Source: Magnetospirillum sp. XM-1 (lineage in GTDB: Bacteria; Pseudomonadota; Alphaproteobacteria; Rhodospirillales; Magnetospirillaceae). Taken from it: a stretch of DNA of 64,000 bases. Positions 17,568 through 26,352 of the stretch are shown here, in pieces; position 1 is the first letter of the stretch; every line of letters starts with the position of its first letter. The position numbers and the translations under genes were made by a program. The stretch is taken from the NCBI RefSeq assembly GCF_001511835.1, contig NZ_LN997848.1:1798001-1862000 (forward strand). Direction: 5' to 3'. The notes below the pieces were generated by a model. It was given only the letters and a program-made list of their open reading frames with translations. It was not told the DNA's origin and searched no databases.

Positions 17568-19070
17568 ATGTCCAAGGCCAAGAAGACCGCTGTCACTCCG
17601 ACCCGCGAGGAGAACTTCCCCGAATGGTACCAGCAGGTGATCAAGGCCTCCGACATGGCGGAGAATTCGCCCGTGCGCGGCTGCATGGTGATCAAGCCCT
17701 GGGGCTATGGCTTGTGGGAATCCATCCAGCGCGACCTTGATCGCCGCATCAAGGAAACCGGGCACGAGAACTGCTATTTCCCGCTGTTCATCCCGCTGTC
17801 GTTCCTGGAAAAGGAAGCCGCCCACGTGGAGGGCTTCGCCAAGGAGATGGCGGTGGTCACCCACCACCGCCTGGTGGCCGAGGACGGCAAGCTGGTGCCG
17901 TCGGGCAAGCTGGAAGAGCCGCTGGTGGTACGCCCCACCTCCGAGACCATCATCGGCGACGCCTTTTCCCGCTGGATCCAGTCCTACCGCGACCTTCCCG
18001 TGCTGGTGAACCAGTGGGCCAACGTGGTCCGCTGGGAGATGCGGCCGCGCATCTTCCTGCGCACCGCCGAATTCCTCTGGCAGGAGGGCCACACTGCCCA
18101 CGCCACGGCCCAAGAGGCCATGGACGAAACCTTGAAGATGCTGGAAGTCTACCGCGCCATGTCGGAAGACGTGCTGGCCATGCCGGTGATCGTCGGCGAG
18201 AAGCCGGCGCACGAGCGCTTCCCCGGCGCCGACCGCACCTATTCCATCGAGGCCATGATGCAGGACGGCAAGGCGCTGCAGGCCGGCACCTCGCATTTCC
18301 TCGGCCAGCATTTCGCCAAGGCCCAGAACATCCGCTACCAGACCGCCCAGGGCGGCGAGGAGTTCTGCTACACCACCTCGTGGGGCGTCTCCACCCGCCT
18401 GATCGGCGGCGTGATCATGAGCCACGCCGACGACAACGGCCTGCGCATTCCGCCGCGCATCGCGCCCAAGCAGATCGTCTTCGTCCCCATCACCCGGGCC
18501 GACGGCGACGAGGCGCTGATAGAGGAGTTCCTGGCCCCCATCGTCAAGGAACTGTCGGCCCAGACCTATGCCGGCGAGCGCCTCAAGGTGCATGTGGACC
18601 GCCGCCCCCTGGCTCCGCCGGAAAAGCGCTGGGAATGGGTGAAGAAGGGCGCCCCCATCATCTGCGAGGTGGGGCCGCGCGACGTGGCCGGCGGCACCAT
18701 CGCCATGATCCGCCGTGACGGCGAGCTGAAGGGCCAGATCACGCCCAAGGACGAACTGGTGGGTCGTGCCGTCTCCATCCTGGAGGACATTCAGAACACC
18801 CTGTTCACCCAGGCGGCCAATGCGCTCAAAGACCGCACGGTGACGGTGAAGACCCTGGACGAGTTCCTCTCGGTGTTCGCCGACGACACCACCTTCGGCC
18901 GCAAGTTCGTGCGCGCCAAGTGGTGCGGCGACGCCGACACCCTGCCCAAGCTGGACGAGTACAGCGTCACCGTGCGCAACGTGCCGTTCGACCAGGACGG
19001 CGCCCCCGGCACCTGCGTGCTGAGCGGCCGTCCGGCGACGCAGGACGTGATCTTCGCCAAGTCCTACTGA
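17568..19070 (+). CDS. proS: prolyl-tRNA synthetase, archaeal/eukaryotic type
   Basis: A 500-residue class II synthetase that charges tRNA-Pro with proline. Class II motif 2 is visible as VVRWEMRPRIFLRTAEFLWQEGHTAHA and motif 3 in the GVSTRLIGGVIM region. It lacks the long editing insert between motifs 2 and 3 found in bacterial-type ProRS and has the extra C-terminal domain ending in a tyrosine (ATQDVIFAKSY), so it belongs to the archaeal/eukaryotic-like (ProS3) form. Many alphaproteobacteria instead use a short bacterial form. The start at MSKAKK (17568) is chosen by similarity; the Shine-Dalgarno is weak. A strong terminator follows the stop directly. Confidence 0.93.
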   Translation: MSKAKKTAVTPTREENFPEWYQQVIKASDMAENSPVRGCMVIKPWGYGLWESIQRDLDRRIKETGHENCYFPLFIPLSFLEKEAAHVEGFAKEMAVVTHHRLVAEDGKLVPSGKLEEPLVVRPTSETIIGDAFSRWIQSYRDLPVLVNQWANVVRWEMRPRIFLRTAEFLWQEGHTAHATAQEAMDETLKMLEVYRAMSEDVLAMPVIVGEKPAHERFPGADRTYSIEAMMQDGKALQAGTSHFLGQHFAKAQNIRYQTAQGGEEFCYTTSWGVSTRLIGGVIMSHADDNGLRIPPRIAPKQIVFVPITRADGDEALIEEFLAPIVKELSAQTYAGERLKVHVDRRPLAPPEKRWEWVKKGAPIICEVGPRDVAGGTIAMIRRDGELKGQITPKDELVGRAVSILEDIQNTLFTQAANALKDRTVTVKTLDEFLSVFADDTTFGRKFVRAKWCGDADTLPKLDEYSVTVRNVPFDQDGAPGTCVLSGRPATQDVIFAKSY

Positions 19071-19104
19071 GAAAAAGCCCGGTCGGCAGGCCGGGCTTTT
19101 TCTC
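19069..19104 (+). terminator. rho-independent terminator after proS
   Basis: GAGAAAAAGCCCGG and CCGGGCTTTTTCTC form a 14-bp perfect stem around TCGGCAGG, starting within the stop codon, with a T-run on the 3' arm. It works in either direction but only proS ends here. Confidence 0.92.
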
Positions 19105-19260
19105 TGCATAAAAATACATCTATAAAGTGTTGCTACCGCATTCGTGAGCAGCATATTGCATGTATGCAACTTTCATCTGCGTCGTATAAGATGATCTGAC
19201 GAAACAAGGCGCAATTCCGCCCGCTTTTCCGGGTGGGCCAAAGTGTGGGGGGTGTCGCAC
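19105..19260. other. AT-richer intergenic region upstream of the patatin gene
   Basis: This stretch is clearly lower in GC than its surroundings. It contains a perfect palindrome TTGCATGTATGCAA (19156-19169) and a TATAAG -10-like hexamer about 20 bases further on, so it probably holds the promoter and an operator for the patatin gene. No open frame in it looks real. Confidence 0.45.
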
Positions 19261-20244
19261 ATGCATGTGCGCTCGTCCGATTCCCGGTCAGATCTGCCGC
19301 CGCCGCTGCGGCCCGAGCTGGGATTGGCCTTGCAGGGCGGCGGGGCCTATGGCGCCTTCACCTGGGGGGTGCTTGACCGCCTGCTGGAGGAAAGGGCCTT
19401 CCGGCCGGCGGCCATCAGCGGGGCCAGCGCCGGCGCCATCAACGCCGCGGTGATGGTTTCCGGCCTGATCACCGGTGGCCGCGCCAAGGCCAAGGCGGGG
19501 CTGGAGGCGCTGTGGCGCGGCGTGGGCGGCATGGCGCTGTTCCGCATGCTGGGCACGCCGGGGGTGAGCCTGCAGTTGGACCTGATGACCCGCCTGCTGT
19601 CGCCCTACCAGTTCAATCCGCTCAACATCAATCCGCTCAGGGAGCTGCTCGGCCGCCTGATCGACTTCGACGCCCTGGCCTGCAAGGGGCGGCGCGTCGC
19701 CCTGTTCTTCTCGGCCACCAACGTGCGGACGGGAGCGCCGCGCATCTTCCGCGAGACCGAATTGTCGGTGGACGTGCTGATGGCCTCGTCCTGCCTGCCT
19801 TATCTTCATCATGCGGTGGAGATCGACGGCGAGAGCTATTGGGATGGCGGCTTTTCCGCCAATCCGCCGGTTCTGCCCATGGTTCTCGACGGCCGGTGCA
19901 GCACACTGCTGCTGGTCAAGCTGATGCCGGCGGCCGAGGAGGCGGTGCCGACCCAGGCCCAGCCCATCTTCGCCCGCATGCGGCGCCTGATGTTCGACGC
20001 GCCGTTGAAGCGCGACCTGGAATCCCTGGAGCTCATCCAGACCCGTCTGCGCCGCACCAACATGCGGCTGCCGAGGGATCTGGTGCGGCTGCAGGCGCTG
20101 GACATCCGCAGCATCGCCATGCCGGCCGACCTGCTCGGCCAGGAGGGGGGCAAGGGCGGGGCCGCCATGATCGAACAGATGCGCGCGGCCGGGCGAAACG
20201 CGGCCGAGGCCATGCTGGCGCGGGAGACTCAGGTTCCGGGGTGA
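19261..20244 (+). CDS. patatin-like phospholipase
   Basis: A 327-residue protein of the patatin family, which hydrolyses ester bonds of phospholipids or other lipids with a Ser-Asp dyad. The oxyanion-hole motif LQGGGAYGAF is near residue 23-31, the nucleophile S56 sits in SGASAGA, and the catalytic D195 in YWDGGFSANPP. All are intact. The ATG at 19261 has a GGGGGG run about nine bases upstream. Its 3' end overlaps the convergent glycosyltransferase gene by 16 bases. The actual lipid substrate is unknown. Confidence 0.9.
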   Translation: MHVRSSDSRSDLPPPLRPELGLALQGGGAYGAFTWGVLDRLLEERAFRPAAISGASAGAINAAVMVSGLITGGRAKAKAGLEALWRGVGGMALFRMLGTPGVSLQLDLMTRLLSPYQFNPLNINPLRELLGRLIDFDALACKGRRVALFFSATNVRTGAPRIFRETELSVDVLMASSCLPYLHHAVEIDGESYWDGGFSANPPVLPMVLDGRCSTLLLVKLMPAAEEAVPTQAQPIFARMRRLMFDAPLKRDLESLELIQTRLRRTNMRLPRDLVRLQALDIRSIAMPADLLGQEGGKGGAAMIEQMRAAGRNAAEAMLARETQVPG

Positions 20245-21182
20245 AGCCCCAGGCCGCCGTAGTAATCCGCCAGGGCCTTGCGGGTCGCGGGCAGATTGTA
20301 GCGGTCGGCCACCTTCTGTCCCTCGGCCCGCATGGAATCGATCCAGGCGTCGCCGTTCTGGATGCCGGTGACCAGCTTGTGCAGCGCGTCGGCTACGGCT
20401 TCGTGCTCGTCCGAACCGAACCAGAAGCCGTTTTCGGGCCGGGCGTATTCCAGCCCGCCATAGCCGTGATAGCCGGCAACCAGGCATCCCGACGCCATGG
20501 CCTCGATGGGGATCAGGCCCAAACCCTCGAAGTGGCTCAGCGCCAGCAGGATGTCGGAGGCGCCCAGGGTCTCGGCCAGCTGGTCCTCGGTGAAATTCTC
20601 GATCACCACGAACGGCACATGGCGGGTGTCGGGGTACTTGGCCTTGAACATGAAGCCGATCATCGAGGCGTGACGCGGCATCTTGCGTGGAATGGCGGCA
20701 ATCTGCAGCGTCTTGGCGCGGGGGCGGAACTTGTTGCGGTCGATGTCGTAAGGGATCAGCGCCACATCCCGTAGCCCCAGCACGCTTTCCAGCATCCGCC
20801 TGATGGGCTCGCACGAGCAGAACACGTCCTTAAAGCCCAATTGGGCGTAGGTGTTCTTGGGAATCAGGTCGTTGAACACATAGTACTGATTTTGGCAGAA
20901 CAGAAGCTTGGTGCAGGGGCGGCTGGTATGAAGCAGGGGCGCGAATTCGGGAAACTGGATGACCTCGGGAAAGACCAGCACGTCGTCGGGCCGCACCGTC
21001 TCGGGGGAAAAGCCCTCCAGCCGCCGCGCGGTCGAGGCGAACCAGAACGGCTTGCCGTCGGGCTGCCAGACCCAGGCGTCAAAGCCCATCTCGCTCAGCA
21101 ATTCCACATGCCGGTAGGCGGTCTTCACTCCTCCGGTGATGACGCTTCCCGGAAACGGGCACAGATAGATGATGCGGCCCAT
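20229..21182 (-). CDS. glycosyltransferase, GT4-like
   Basis: A 317-residue protein with a GT-B layout. The N-terminus IYLCPFPGSVITGGVKTAY has the glycine-rich acceptor-domain loop, and the C-terminal half carries the E-x7-E type motif (HFEGLGLIPIEAMASG) typical of family 4 retaining transferases. It would transfer a sugar from a nucleotide donor to an unknown acceptor. It starts four bases after the STAS-domain gene on the same strand, so the two are probably one transcript, an unusual pairing. The 3' ends of this gene and the patatin gene overlap. Confidence 0.82.
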   Translation of the reverse strand: MGRIIYLCPFPGSVITGGVKTAYRHVELLSEMGFDAWVWQPDGKPFWFASTARRLEGFSPETVRPDDVLVFPEVIQFPEFAPLLHTSRPCTKLLFCQNQYYVFNDLIPKNTYAQLGFKDVFCSCEPIRRMLESVLGLRDVALIPYDIDRNKFRPRAKTLQIAAIPRKMPRHASMIGFMFKAKYPDTRHVPFVVIENFTEDQLAETLGASDILLALSHFEGLGLIPIEAMASGCLVAGYHGYGGLEYARPENGFWFGSDEHEAVADALHKLVTGIQNGDAWIDSMRAEGQKVADRYNLPATRKALADYYGGLGLHPGT

Positions 21183-21186
21183 GCGC

Positions 21187-21489
21187 CTATTCGACCGTGA
21201 AGTACTTGTGCAGCTTGGCCACCTTCATCAGGGTCTCCACCTGTCCGGTGGCGCCTTTCAGCACCACGTCGCGGTGTTGCTGGGCGGCGGCGTCGCGCAC
21301 GATCAGCAGCATGCCCAGCGCCGATGAATCCATGAACTCCACCCGCGACAGGTCGAACCGCACCTTGGACGATCCCGCGCTGTTGATATGGCCCAGGATG
21401 TCGCGAAACGCCTTGTGATCCTTGTGGGTCATCCGGCCGCTGACCTTGATGGTCAGACCACCATCGCGGGAATCGAAATCATGCTCCAT
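21187..21489 (-). CDS. STAS-domain anti-sigma factor antagonist-like protein
   Basis: A 100-residue single STAS domain. The conserved VEFMDSSALGMLL contains the serine (S56 by comparison with SpoIIAA) that partner kinases phosphorylate. It should be a soluble switch protein that binds its kinase or target only when unphosphorylated. It is divergent from, and 80 bases away from, a protein that carries both a kinase-type ATPase domain and a PP2C phosphatase, its likely partner. The glycosyltransferase follows four bases downstream. Confidence 0.88.
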   Translation of the reverse strand: MEHDFDSRDGGLTIKVSGRMTHKDHKAFRDILGHINSAGSSKVRFDLSRVEFMDSSALGMLLIVRDAAAQQHRDVVLKGATGQVETLMKVAKLHKYFTVE

Positions 21490-21569
21490 AATGCCCCCGT
21501 CACGTCAAAGCCCATACGGGCGTTCCCATACCTAAGATTTGCCTTAAATTGGCGCCGGAGCAAGGAACA

Positions 21570-23465
21570 ATGACCATCGTTGCTGTCATGGAGGGCATCT
21601 CCTCGCGAATCGAGAAGCAGATCCGGCTGCTGGGCTGGCCGCTGGTCGATGCGCCGGGCGAAGGTGGGGCTCCGGGCGAGGGGGGGCGGGGCGGCCACCG
21701 GGCGGTGATGGTGCGCGAGACCTTCACCCCCGAAGCGCTGGTCGAGTGCCTTGCCGCGCCGTGGATCGGGGGAATCGAGGCCTCGGCCAACGGCGAGCAT
21801 CCGGCGGGGCCGTGTTTTCGCCGCCATCTGGCCGAGGGCGGGCTGGGCCTGTCGCTGCGCAGCGACACCGCCTATGGCGCCGACGTCGCCATTCCGTTCG
21901 CCGACGCCCTGGCGGAACGGCTGCTGGCCCAGGGAACCGACAGCTTCGACCTGGGCTTCATCGTCCAGGAGATGGTGTCCAACGCGCTTTTGCACGGCAA
22001 CCTGATGGTGGGCGGCATCGATTCCGAGGGGGGCGGGGGGCTGGACGGTTTCGGCGAGCGCATCGAGGCCGCCCTGGCCGACCCTCAGCGGGCGGGGCGC
22101 CGCGTGCAGATTTCCGCCTCCCTGGTCGGCGACCGCCTGGAGCTGGCGGTGGAGGATGACGGACCGGGCTTCGACCATCCGGACCATCACGCCAATCCCC
22201 GGCGGCCCCACGGGCTGCTCCTGCTGGAAAGCATGGTCTCGGACCTGCGCACCGAGGAGGGCGGGCGGCGGACCATCGCCACCCTGATCATTCCCACCCG
22301 CCAGCTGCGGCCCGGGCCGCTGGGGCTGGAAAGCGTGCGTGTTCTGGTGGTGGACGACAACCAGATGAACCGGGTGCTGATGGAAACCCTGCTGCTGCGC
22401 ATGGGCGTCGGGCGGGTGGAATCCGCGGAATCCGGGGAAAAGGGGCTGGCCGCCATCGAGCGCGAGAAGCCCGACCTCGTCCTGCTCGACGTCATGATGC
22501 CGGGCATGGACGGCTTCGAGATGTGCCGCCGCCTGCGCCGCCTGTATCCCCTGACCGAGCTGCCGGTGATCTTCGTCACCGCGCTCGACGGCCCCGCCGA
22601 CCGCAACACCTGTTTCGCGGTGGGCGGCAGCGACATGGTGGCCAAGCCCATCGACGCCAACGAGGTCGCCGCCCGGGTGGGCGTGCATCTGCGCCTCGGC
22701 CAGGCCATGGATCGCCTGACCGCGTATCAGGAACGGGTCCACGAGGAATTGCGCGCCGCGCGCGGCGCCCAGGCCGCCCTGATGCCGACCTCGGCGGAAT
22801 TGTCCGCCATCCGCATCCGCCACGGCCTGGTGGTGGACGGGCGCATCGAAAGCTCGTCCGAACTGGGGGGCGATTTCTGGACGGTGCTGCCCGCCGGCCC
22901 CAACCAGCTGTTCCTGCTGGTGGCGGATTTCACCGGCCATGGTCCGGTGGCGGCCTTCAACGTCTTTCGCCTGCATCTCCTGCTGTCGCGTCTGCCGCGC
23001 CGCATGCCGTCGCCTTCGGCCCTGCTGGAATACCTCAACCTGGAACTGAAGGCGGTGCTGCGCTCGGGCCAGTTCGCCGCCGCCTTCGCCGCCCTGATCG
23101 ACACGGAGACGGGGTCCATGACCTATGCCGGCGCGGCTTCGCCGCCGCCGGTCCTGGTGGTGGATGGCGAGGTCCGCTTCCTCGATTCCGACGGACCGCC
23201 GCTCGGTGCCTTCGCCGACGCCGAATACGAGGAAAGCCACGTCGACCTGCCGCATGGCGCGGCGCTGCTGGCCTATTCCGACGCGCTGGTGGAAAGTCTG
23301 GGAAGCGACGGCGCGCTGGCCTGCGACCAGGATGCCTTGCGTGCCTGGGTTCTCGGCGCCCAGGCCGGCCATTCCCTGGCCGACGAGGTGCTGACCCGTT
23401 TCCGGGACAAGGTGCCGGGCGAACCGCCGGACGACCTGACCCTGGTCAGCATCCGGCGGCCGTGA
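21570..23465 (+). CDS. partner-switching regulator: HATPase, receiver and PP2C phosphatase domains
   Basis: A 631-residue soluble protein. Residues about 120-245 form a GHKL ATPase domain like anti-sigma kinases (QEMVSNALLHGN, then VEDDGPGFD) with an unusual glycine-rich insertion. About 250-375 is a receiver domain with phospho-acceptor D307 (LLDVMMPGMDGFE). About 400-630 is a SpoIIE/RsbU-type PP2C phosphatase with metal ligands intact (ELGGDFW, ADFTGHG, PDDLTLV). It could both phosphorylate and dephosphorylate the STAS protein encoded next door, under control of an unknown histidine kinase. The ATG at 21570 is preceded by GGAGCAAGGAA. Confidence 0.85.
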   Translation: MTIVAVMEGISSRIEKQIRLLGWPLVDAPGEGGAPGEGGRGGHRAVMVRETFTPEALVECLAAPWIGGIEASANGEHPAGPCFRRHLAEGGLGLSLRSDTAYGADVAIPFADALAERLLAQGTDSFDLGFIVQEMVSNALLHGNLMVGGIDSEGGGGLDGFGERIEAALADPQRAGRRVQISASLVGDRLELAVEDDGPGFDHPDHHANPRRPHGLLLLESMVSDLRTEEGGRRTIATLIIPTRQLRPGPLGLESVRVLVVDDNQMNRVLMETLLLRMGVGRVESAESGEKGLAAIEREKPDLVLLDVMMPGMDGFEMCRRLRRLYPLTELPVIFVTALDGPADRNTCFAVGGSDMVAKPIDANEVAARVGVHLRLGQAMDRLTAYQERVHEELRAARGAQAALMPTSAELSAIRIRHGLVVDGRIESSSELGGDFWTVLPAGPNQLFLLVADFTGHGPVAAFNVFRLHLLLSRLPRRMPSPSALLEYLNLELKAVLRSGQFAAAFAALIDTETGSMTYAGAASPPPVLVVDGEVRFLDSDGPPLGAFADAEYEESHVDLPHGAALLAYSDALVESLGSDGALACDQDALRAWVLGAQAGHSLADEVLTRFRDKVPGEPPDDLTLVSIRRP

Positions 23466-23470
23466 CGGGA

Positions 23471-23536
23471 GCGGGCGGGACGCCCGCGCTCCAAGGGAAT
23501 GTCGCCCTTCTGTCGGAGCGCGGGCGTCCCGCCCGC
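23471..23536. repeat. REPIN-like inverted pair of the 22-bp repeat
   Basis: Two copies of the same 22-bp GC-rich unit face each other (23471-23492 and 23515-23536) around 22 bases that are themselves partly complementary (AAGGG/CCCTT). It fills the gap between two convergent genes and may also stop transcription. Identical units are at 50622-50687 and 60255-60359. Confidence 0.88.
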
Positions 23537-23540
23537 ATCC

Positions 23541-24869
23541 TCAGCTGAAGGCGGTGGCCAGTTCGTCCAGCAGGTTCTGGACTTCCTGCGACGGCCCTTC
23601 GATGGCCGACACGGAATCGACGGCGCCGTCGAAATCGTTGTCGCGGAACCGGCGCGCCGCCTCGATGCCCAACTGGTGGACCCGCTCGTGCGGGGCTTCC
23701 AGGGCGCGGAAGGCGGGATGGTTCCTGATCTTCTCGTCGGTGACCGAGTAGTACCACTTGCCCAGGCGGCAGCTCTTGTGGCTGGCCAGCTCGTCGGGGT
23801 TGATGGTGGTCTTTTCGGCCAGCATCTCGGCCAGGCGGCGGCGCCAGATCATGTGGTCCGACTTGGCCAGGTGGATCACCGCGTTGCGCATTTCCACCAG
23901 GTTCATCTCGTTCAGCATCTCGGCCAGGTTGCCGCTGGCCTTGGACGAGATGTCGATCACCGTGTTGATGGCCTTGGTGTCGTCCACCGAGCGGGCGGCG
24001 GCGGCCTCCAGGTTGTCGGCGATTTCCTGGGCGGCCTCGCGCTGCTGCGCCAGATGCTGGGAGATTTCCTGCATCAAGGTGGTGACGTCGCGGATTTCGT
24101 GGCTGACGGTGCGCATCTTGTCCACCGAGCCCAGCACCACCTGCTCGCCTTCGCGCACCGTCTCGGCGCCCTTGCCCATGCCGGTCAGGATGGCGGCGGT
24201 TTCCTCGGTCAGCATGTTGATGCGGGCGCGGATCTCCTGGGTGGCCTGTCCCACCTGATTGGCCAGGTTCTTCACTTCGGTGGCCACCACGGCGAAGCCC
24301 TTGCCGAACTCGCCGGCACGCGCCGCCTCGATGGTGGCGTTCAGCGCCAGGATGTTGGTCTGGCGCGCGATCTGCTCGATCTGCTTGACGCTGGCGCCGA
24401 TGGAGGACGACGCCTCGGTCAGGCGCGACACGCGCGACGCGGCGTCGTTCACCGTGGTGACGATGCTCTGCATGGTGCTGACCACCGCCTCGGTGCTGCG
24501 CGCACCCTCGTCCGAGACGTCCTGGACCGAACGGGCGTTGGCGGCCGCCAGTTCCGAGGTGCGGGCGATGGCCTGCACGGTGGACACCAGTTCCTCGGTC
24601 GAGGCGGAGATGGTGGCCATGCGCCGGCTCATCTCGCGGATGGAGCGCAGCGTGTGCACCGCCTGGGTCACGGTGCCGTTGAGGTGGATGGACATGCCCA
24701 CCGACTGGACCAGCAGCGACCGCGAGCGGTCCTCCAGCTTGCCCGCCAGGGTCCGGAGCTTGTCGGCCAGCGGGCCGCTGACGTCCGGCAGCGAGCGGTA
24801 GCCGCCCTCGATCAGGCGATCGACCATGGCCTCGAAATCGGCCGGGGAAATATCCTGCGAATCCGCCAC
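23541..24869 (-). CDS. soluble chemoreceptor (MCP) with C-terminal CZB zinc-binding domain
   Basis: A 442-residue methyl-accepting chemotaxis-type protein without membrane segments. The signalling hairpin tip with the invariant [18 protein letters not shown] lies in the middle. The C-terminal about 120 residues are a CZB domain ([10 protein letters not shown], then CRLGKWY and later histidines), which binds zinc in related receptors and diguanylate cyclases. It probably signals to CheA/CheW from the cytoplasm in response to zinc or to oxidants such as hypochlorite. The GTG at 24869 has AAGGGGG six bases upstream and is preferred over longer in-frame starts. Confidence 0.9.
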   Translation of the reverse strand: MADSQDISPADFEAMVDRLIEGGYRSLPDVSGPLADKLRTLAGKLEDRSRSLLVQSVGMSIHLNGTVTQAVHTLRSIREMSRRMATISASTEELVSTVQAIARTSELAAANARSVQDVSDEGARSTEAVVSTMQSIVTTVNDAASRVSRLTEASSSIGASVKQIEQIARQTNILALNATIEAARAGEFGKGFAVVATEVKNLANQVGQATQEIRARINMLTEETAAILTGMGKGAETVREGEQVVLGSVDKMRTVSHEIRDVTTLMQEISQHLAQQREAAQEIADNLEAAAARSVDDTKAINTVIDISSKASGNLAEMLNEMNLVEMRNAVIHLAKSDHMIWRRRLAEMLAEKTTINPDELASHKSCRLGKWYYSVTDEKIRNHPAFRALEAPHERVHQLGIEAARRFRDNDFDGAVDSVSAIEGPSQEVQNLLDELATAFS

Positions 24870-24898
24870 GTTGCACCCCCTTGGAAATTCTGGCCAAG

Positions 24899-24925
24899 AG
24901 TATAGGGGTTTGTACCGCACCGCAA
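24899..24925 (-). promoter_or_regulatory. candidate promoter for the CZB chemoreceptor
   Basis: Minus-strand TTGCGG (24925-24920), a short 15-base spacer and TATACT (24904-24899) lie about 30 bases before the GTG start. The -10 is good; the spacer is shorter than ideal. Confidence 0.3.
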
Positions 24926-25006
24926 GATGATGGGGTGGTGTCGGGGTTGAAACCCCGCCCCCTGTTCCGTATCCTCGCGCCAACCCAGAAAAGCCGAGGT
25001 TTCGCC

Positions 25007-25492
25007 ATGCCCTCCTTCGACGTCGTTTCCAAGACCGACCTTGCCGAGGTCGATAACGCCCTGGCGGGCATCACCCGCGAAGTGGCCCAGCGCTTCGATT
25101 TCAAGGGTTCCAAATGCTCGGTGGAGCGCAAGGACCAGATGATTACCGTCCTGGCCGATGACGATTCCAAGCTCAAGACCATGCACGAGCTGCTCAGCGT
25201 CCACTTCACCCGGCGCAAGGTCGATCCCAAGGCGCTGGACTACAAGAACGTGGAAAAGGCCTCGGGCAATACCGTCCGCCAGGAGGTCCGCATCAAGGAC
25301 GGCATCGAGGCGGTGCTGGCCAAGCGCCTGGTCAAGGAGATCAAGGACGCCAAGCTGAAGGTGCAGGTCGCCATCCAGGGCGACGAATTGCGCGTCAGCG
25401 GCAAGAAGCGTGACGACCTGCAGGAGGCCATCGCCCTGCTGCGCAAGCTGGAGGTGGACCAGCCCCTCCAGTACATCAACTTCCGGGACTGA
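25007..25492 (+). CDS. yajQ: YajQ family nucleotide-binding protein
   Basis: A 161-residue protein matching YajQ (UPF0234) along its length: [19 protein letters not shown] at the start, [29 protein letters not shown] and the ending QYINFRD. Members bind nucleotides or nucleic acids; in Xanthomonas and Pseudomonas a homologue binds cyclic di-GMP and works with a transcription factor. The window also encodes cyclic-di-GMP turnover proteins, so a role as effector is possible but not shown. ATG 25007 is fixed by the family N-terminus. A hairpin follows the stop. Confidence 0.93.
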   Translation: MPSFDVVSKTDLAEVDNALAGITREVAQRFDFKGSKCSVERKDQMITVLADDDSKLKTMHELLSVHFTRRKVDPKALDYKNVEKASGNTVRQEVRIKDGIEAVLAKRLVKEIKDAKLKVQVAIQGDELRVSGKKRDDLQEAIALLRKLEVDQPLQYINFRD

Positions 25493-25494
25493 GC

Positions 25495-25515
25495 CTCCCA
25501 GCCATGCGCTGGGAG
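25495..25515 (+). terminator. hairpin after yajQ, possible terminator
   Basis: CTCCCAGC-CATGC-GCTGGGAG forms an 8-bp stem two bases after the yajQ stop. There is no T-tract, so termination is uncertain. Confidence 0.4.
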
Positions 25516-25644
25516 CGGGTCGCCATGTCGGCGATGTCACGGTGGCGTAAATGACTCCGTAAGGAAAATCGGGCTATGCTGCACTGCGTCATCAAGGAAT
25601 GACCCAGTGTCGCGATCCCCGATGACCAGTGCATGGAGCATATT

Positions 25645-25857
25645 ATGAAACCGTCATTCGGCCTGCGCTTCGTTCATTCCAGCCTGATCTGCGAGGATGC
25701 ACTCGCGGTGGGCGAAAAGAAGCAGGCTCTGTGCGAGATCATTCGCGTGGCCGACGATATCGTCTGGTACGCGGTGCTGGGCCGCAACGGCGGCACCGTC
25801 AGCCGCGAATGGATCGAAGCCGCCCGCTTCCCCGACATCTGCGCCCAGGCGGCGTAG
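25645..25857 (+). CDS. small hypothetical protein
   Basis: A 70-residue protein that I do not recognise (MKPSFGLRFVHSSLICEDAL...). The ATG at 25645 has GGAG six bases upstream; an ATG at 25633 is also in frame. It has mixed alpha/beta character with a central IIRVADDIVWYAVLGRNGG and no signal peptide or membrane segment. It lies 21 bases before the next gene on the same strand. The good ribosome binding site supports its being real. Confidence 0.5.
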   Translation: MKPSFGLRFVHSSLICEDALAVGEKKQALCEIIRVADDIVWYAVLGRNGGTVSREWIEAARFPDICAQAA

Positions 25858-25878
25858 GGCGTTTGCGTTCACCCGGCC

Positions 25879-26352
25879 GTGAACATCTTTTTCCTCGACC
25901 GTGACCCCGTGGCGGCGGCCCGTCTGCATTCCGACCAGCATGTGGTCAAGATGGTCCTGGAGACGGCCCAGATCCTTTGCGCCGTGCTGCACCGCCACGG
26001 CGTCGAGGCCCCCTACCGTCCCACCCATGCCCGCCATCCTTCGGTGCTGTGGACCGGCGACAGCCTCAGCCATTGGGCCTGGGTGCGGGAACTGGGGCTG
26101 GCGCTGGGCGCGGAATACACCCATCGCCGTGGCCGGGTCCACGCGTCCGCCGAAATCATCGCCGCCTTGCCGCCCGTGCCGCCGATCCCCGACCACGGCT
26201 GGGTCGACCCGCCCCAGGCCATGCCCGAACCCTATCGCGGTCCCGACCCGGTGGCGGCCTATCGGGCTTATTACCGGGGCGAGAAGTCGGTGTTTCCCGG
26301 CAAGGGGCCGGCCACCTGGACCAACCGGGAGCGGCCGGGCTTCATGAGCTAG
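25879..26352 (+). CDS. conserved hypothetical protein of a phage/bacterial family
   Basis: A 157-residue protein starting with GTG (VNIFFLDRDPVAAARLHSDQHVVKMVLETAQIL). The pattern DP-x-AAR, D-x-HVVKM-x-LE, RPTHARHP and a later EYTHRRGRVH recalls a family seen in marine phages and scattered bacteria, whose function I do not know. The many conserved histidines and acidic residues would suit a metal-binding or nucleic-acid enzyme, but that is a guess. Its last 11 bases overlap the 3' end of the convergent glutathione peroxidase gene. Confidence 0.65.
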   Translation: MNIFFLDRDPVAAARLHSDQHVVKMVLETAQILCAVLHRHGVEAPYRPTHARHPSVLWTGDSLSHWAWVRELGLALGAEYTHRRGRVHASAEIIAALPPVPPIPDHGWVDPPQAMPEPYRGPDPVAAYRAYYRGEKSVFPGKGPATWTNRERPGFMS

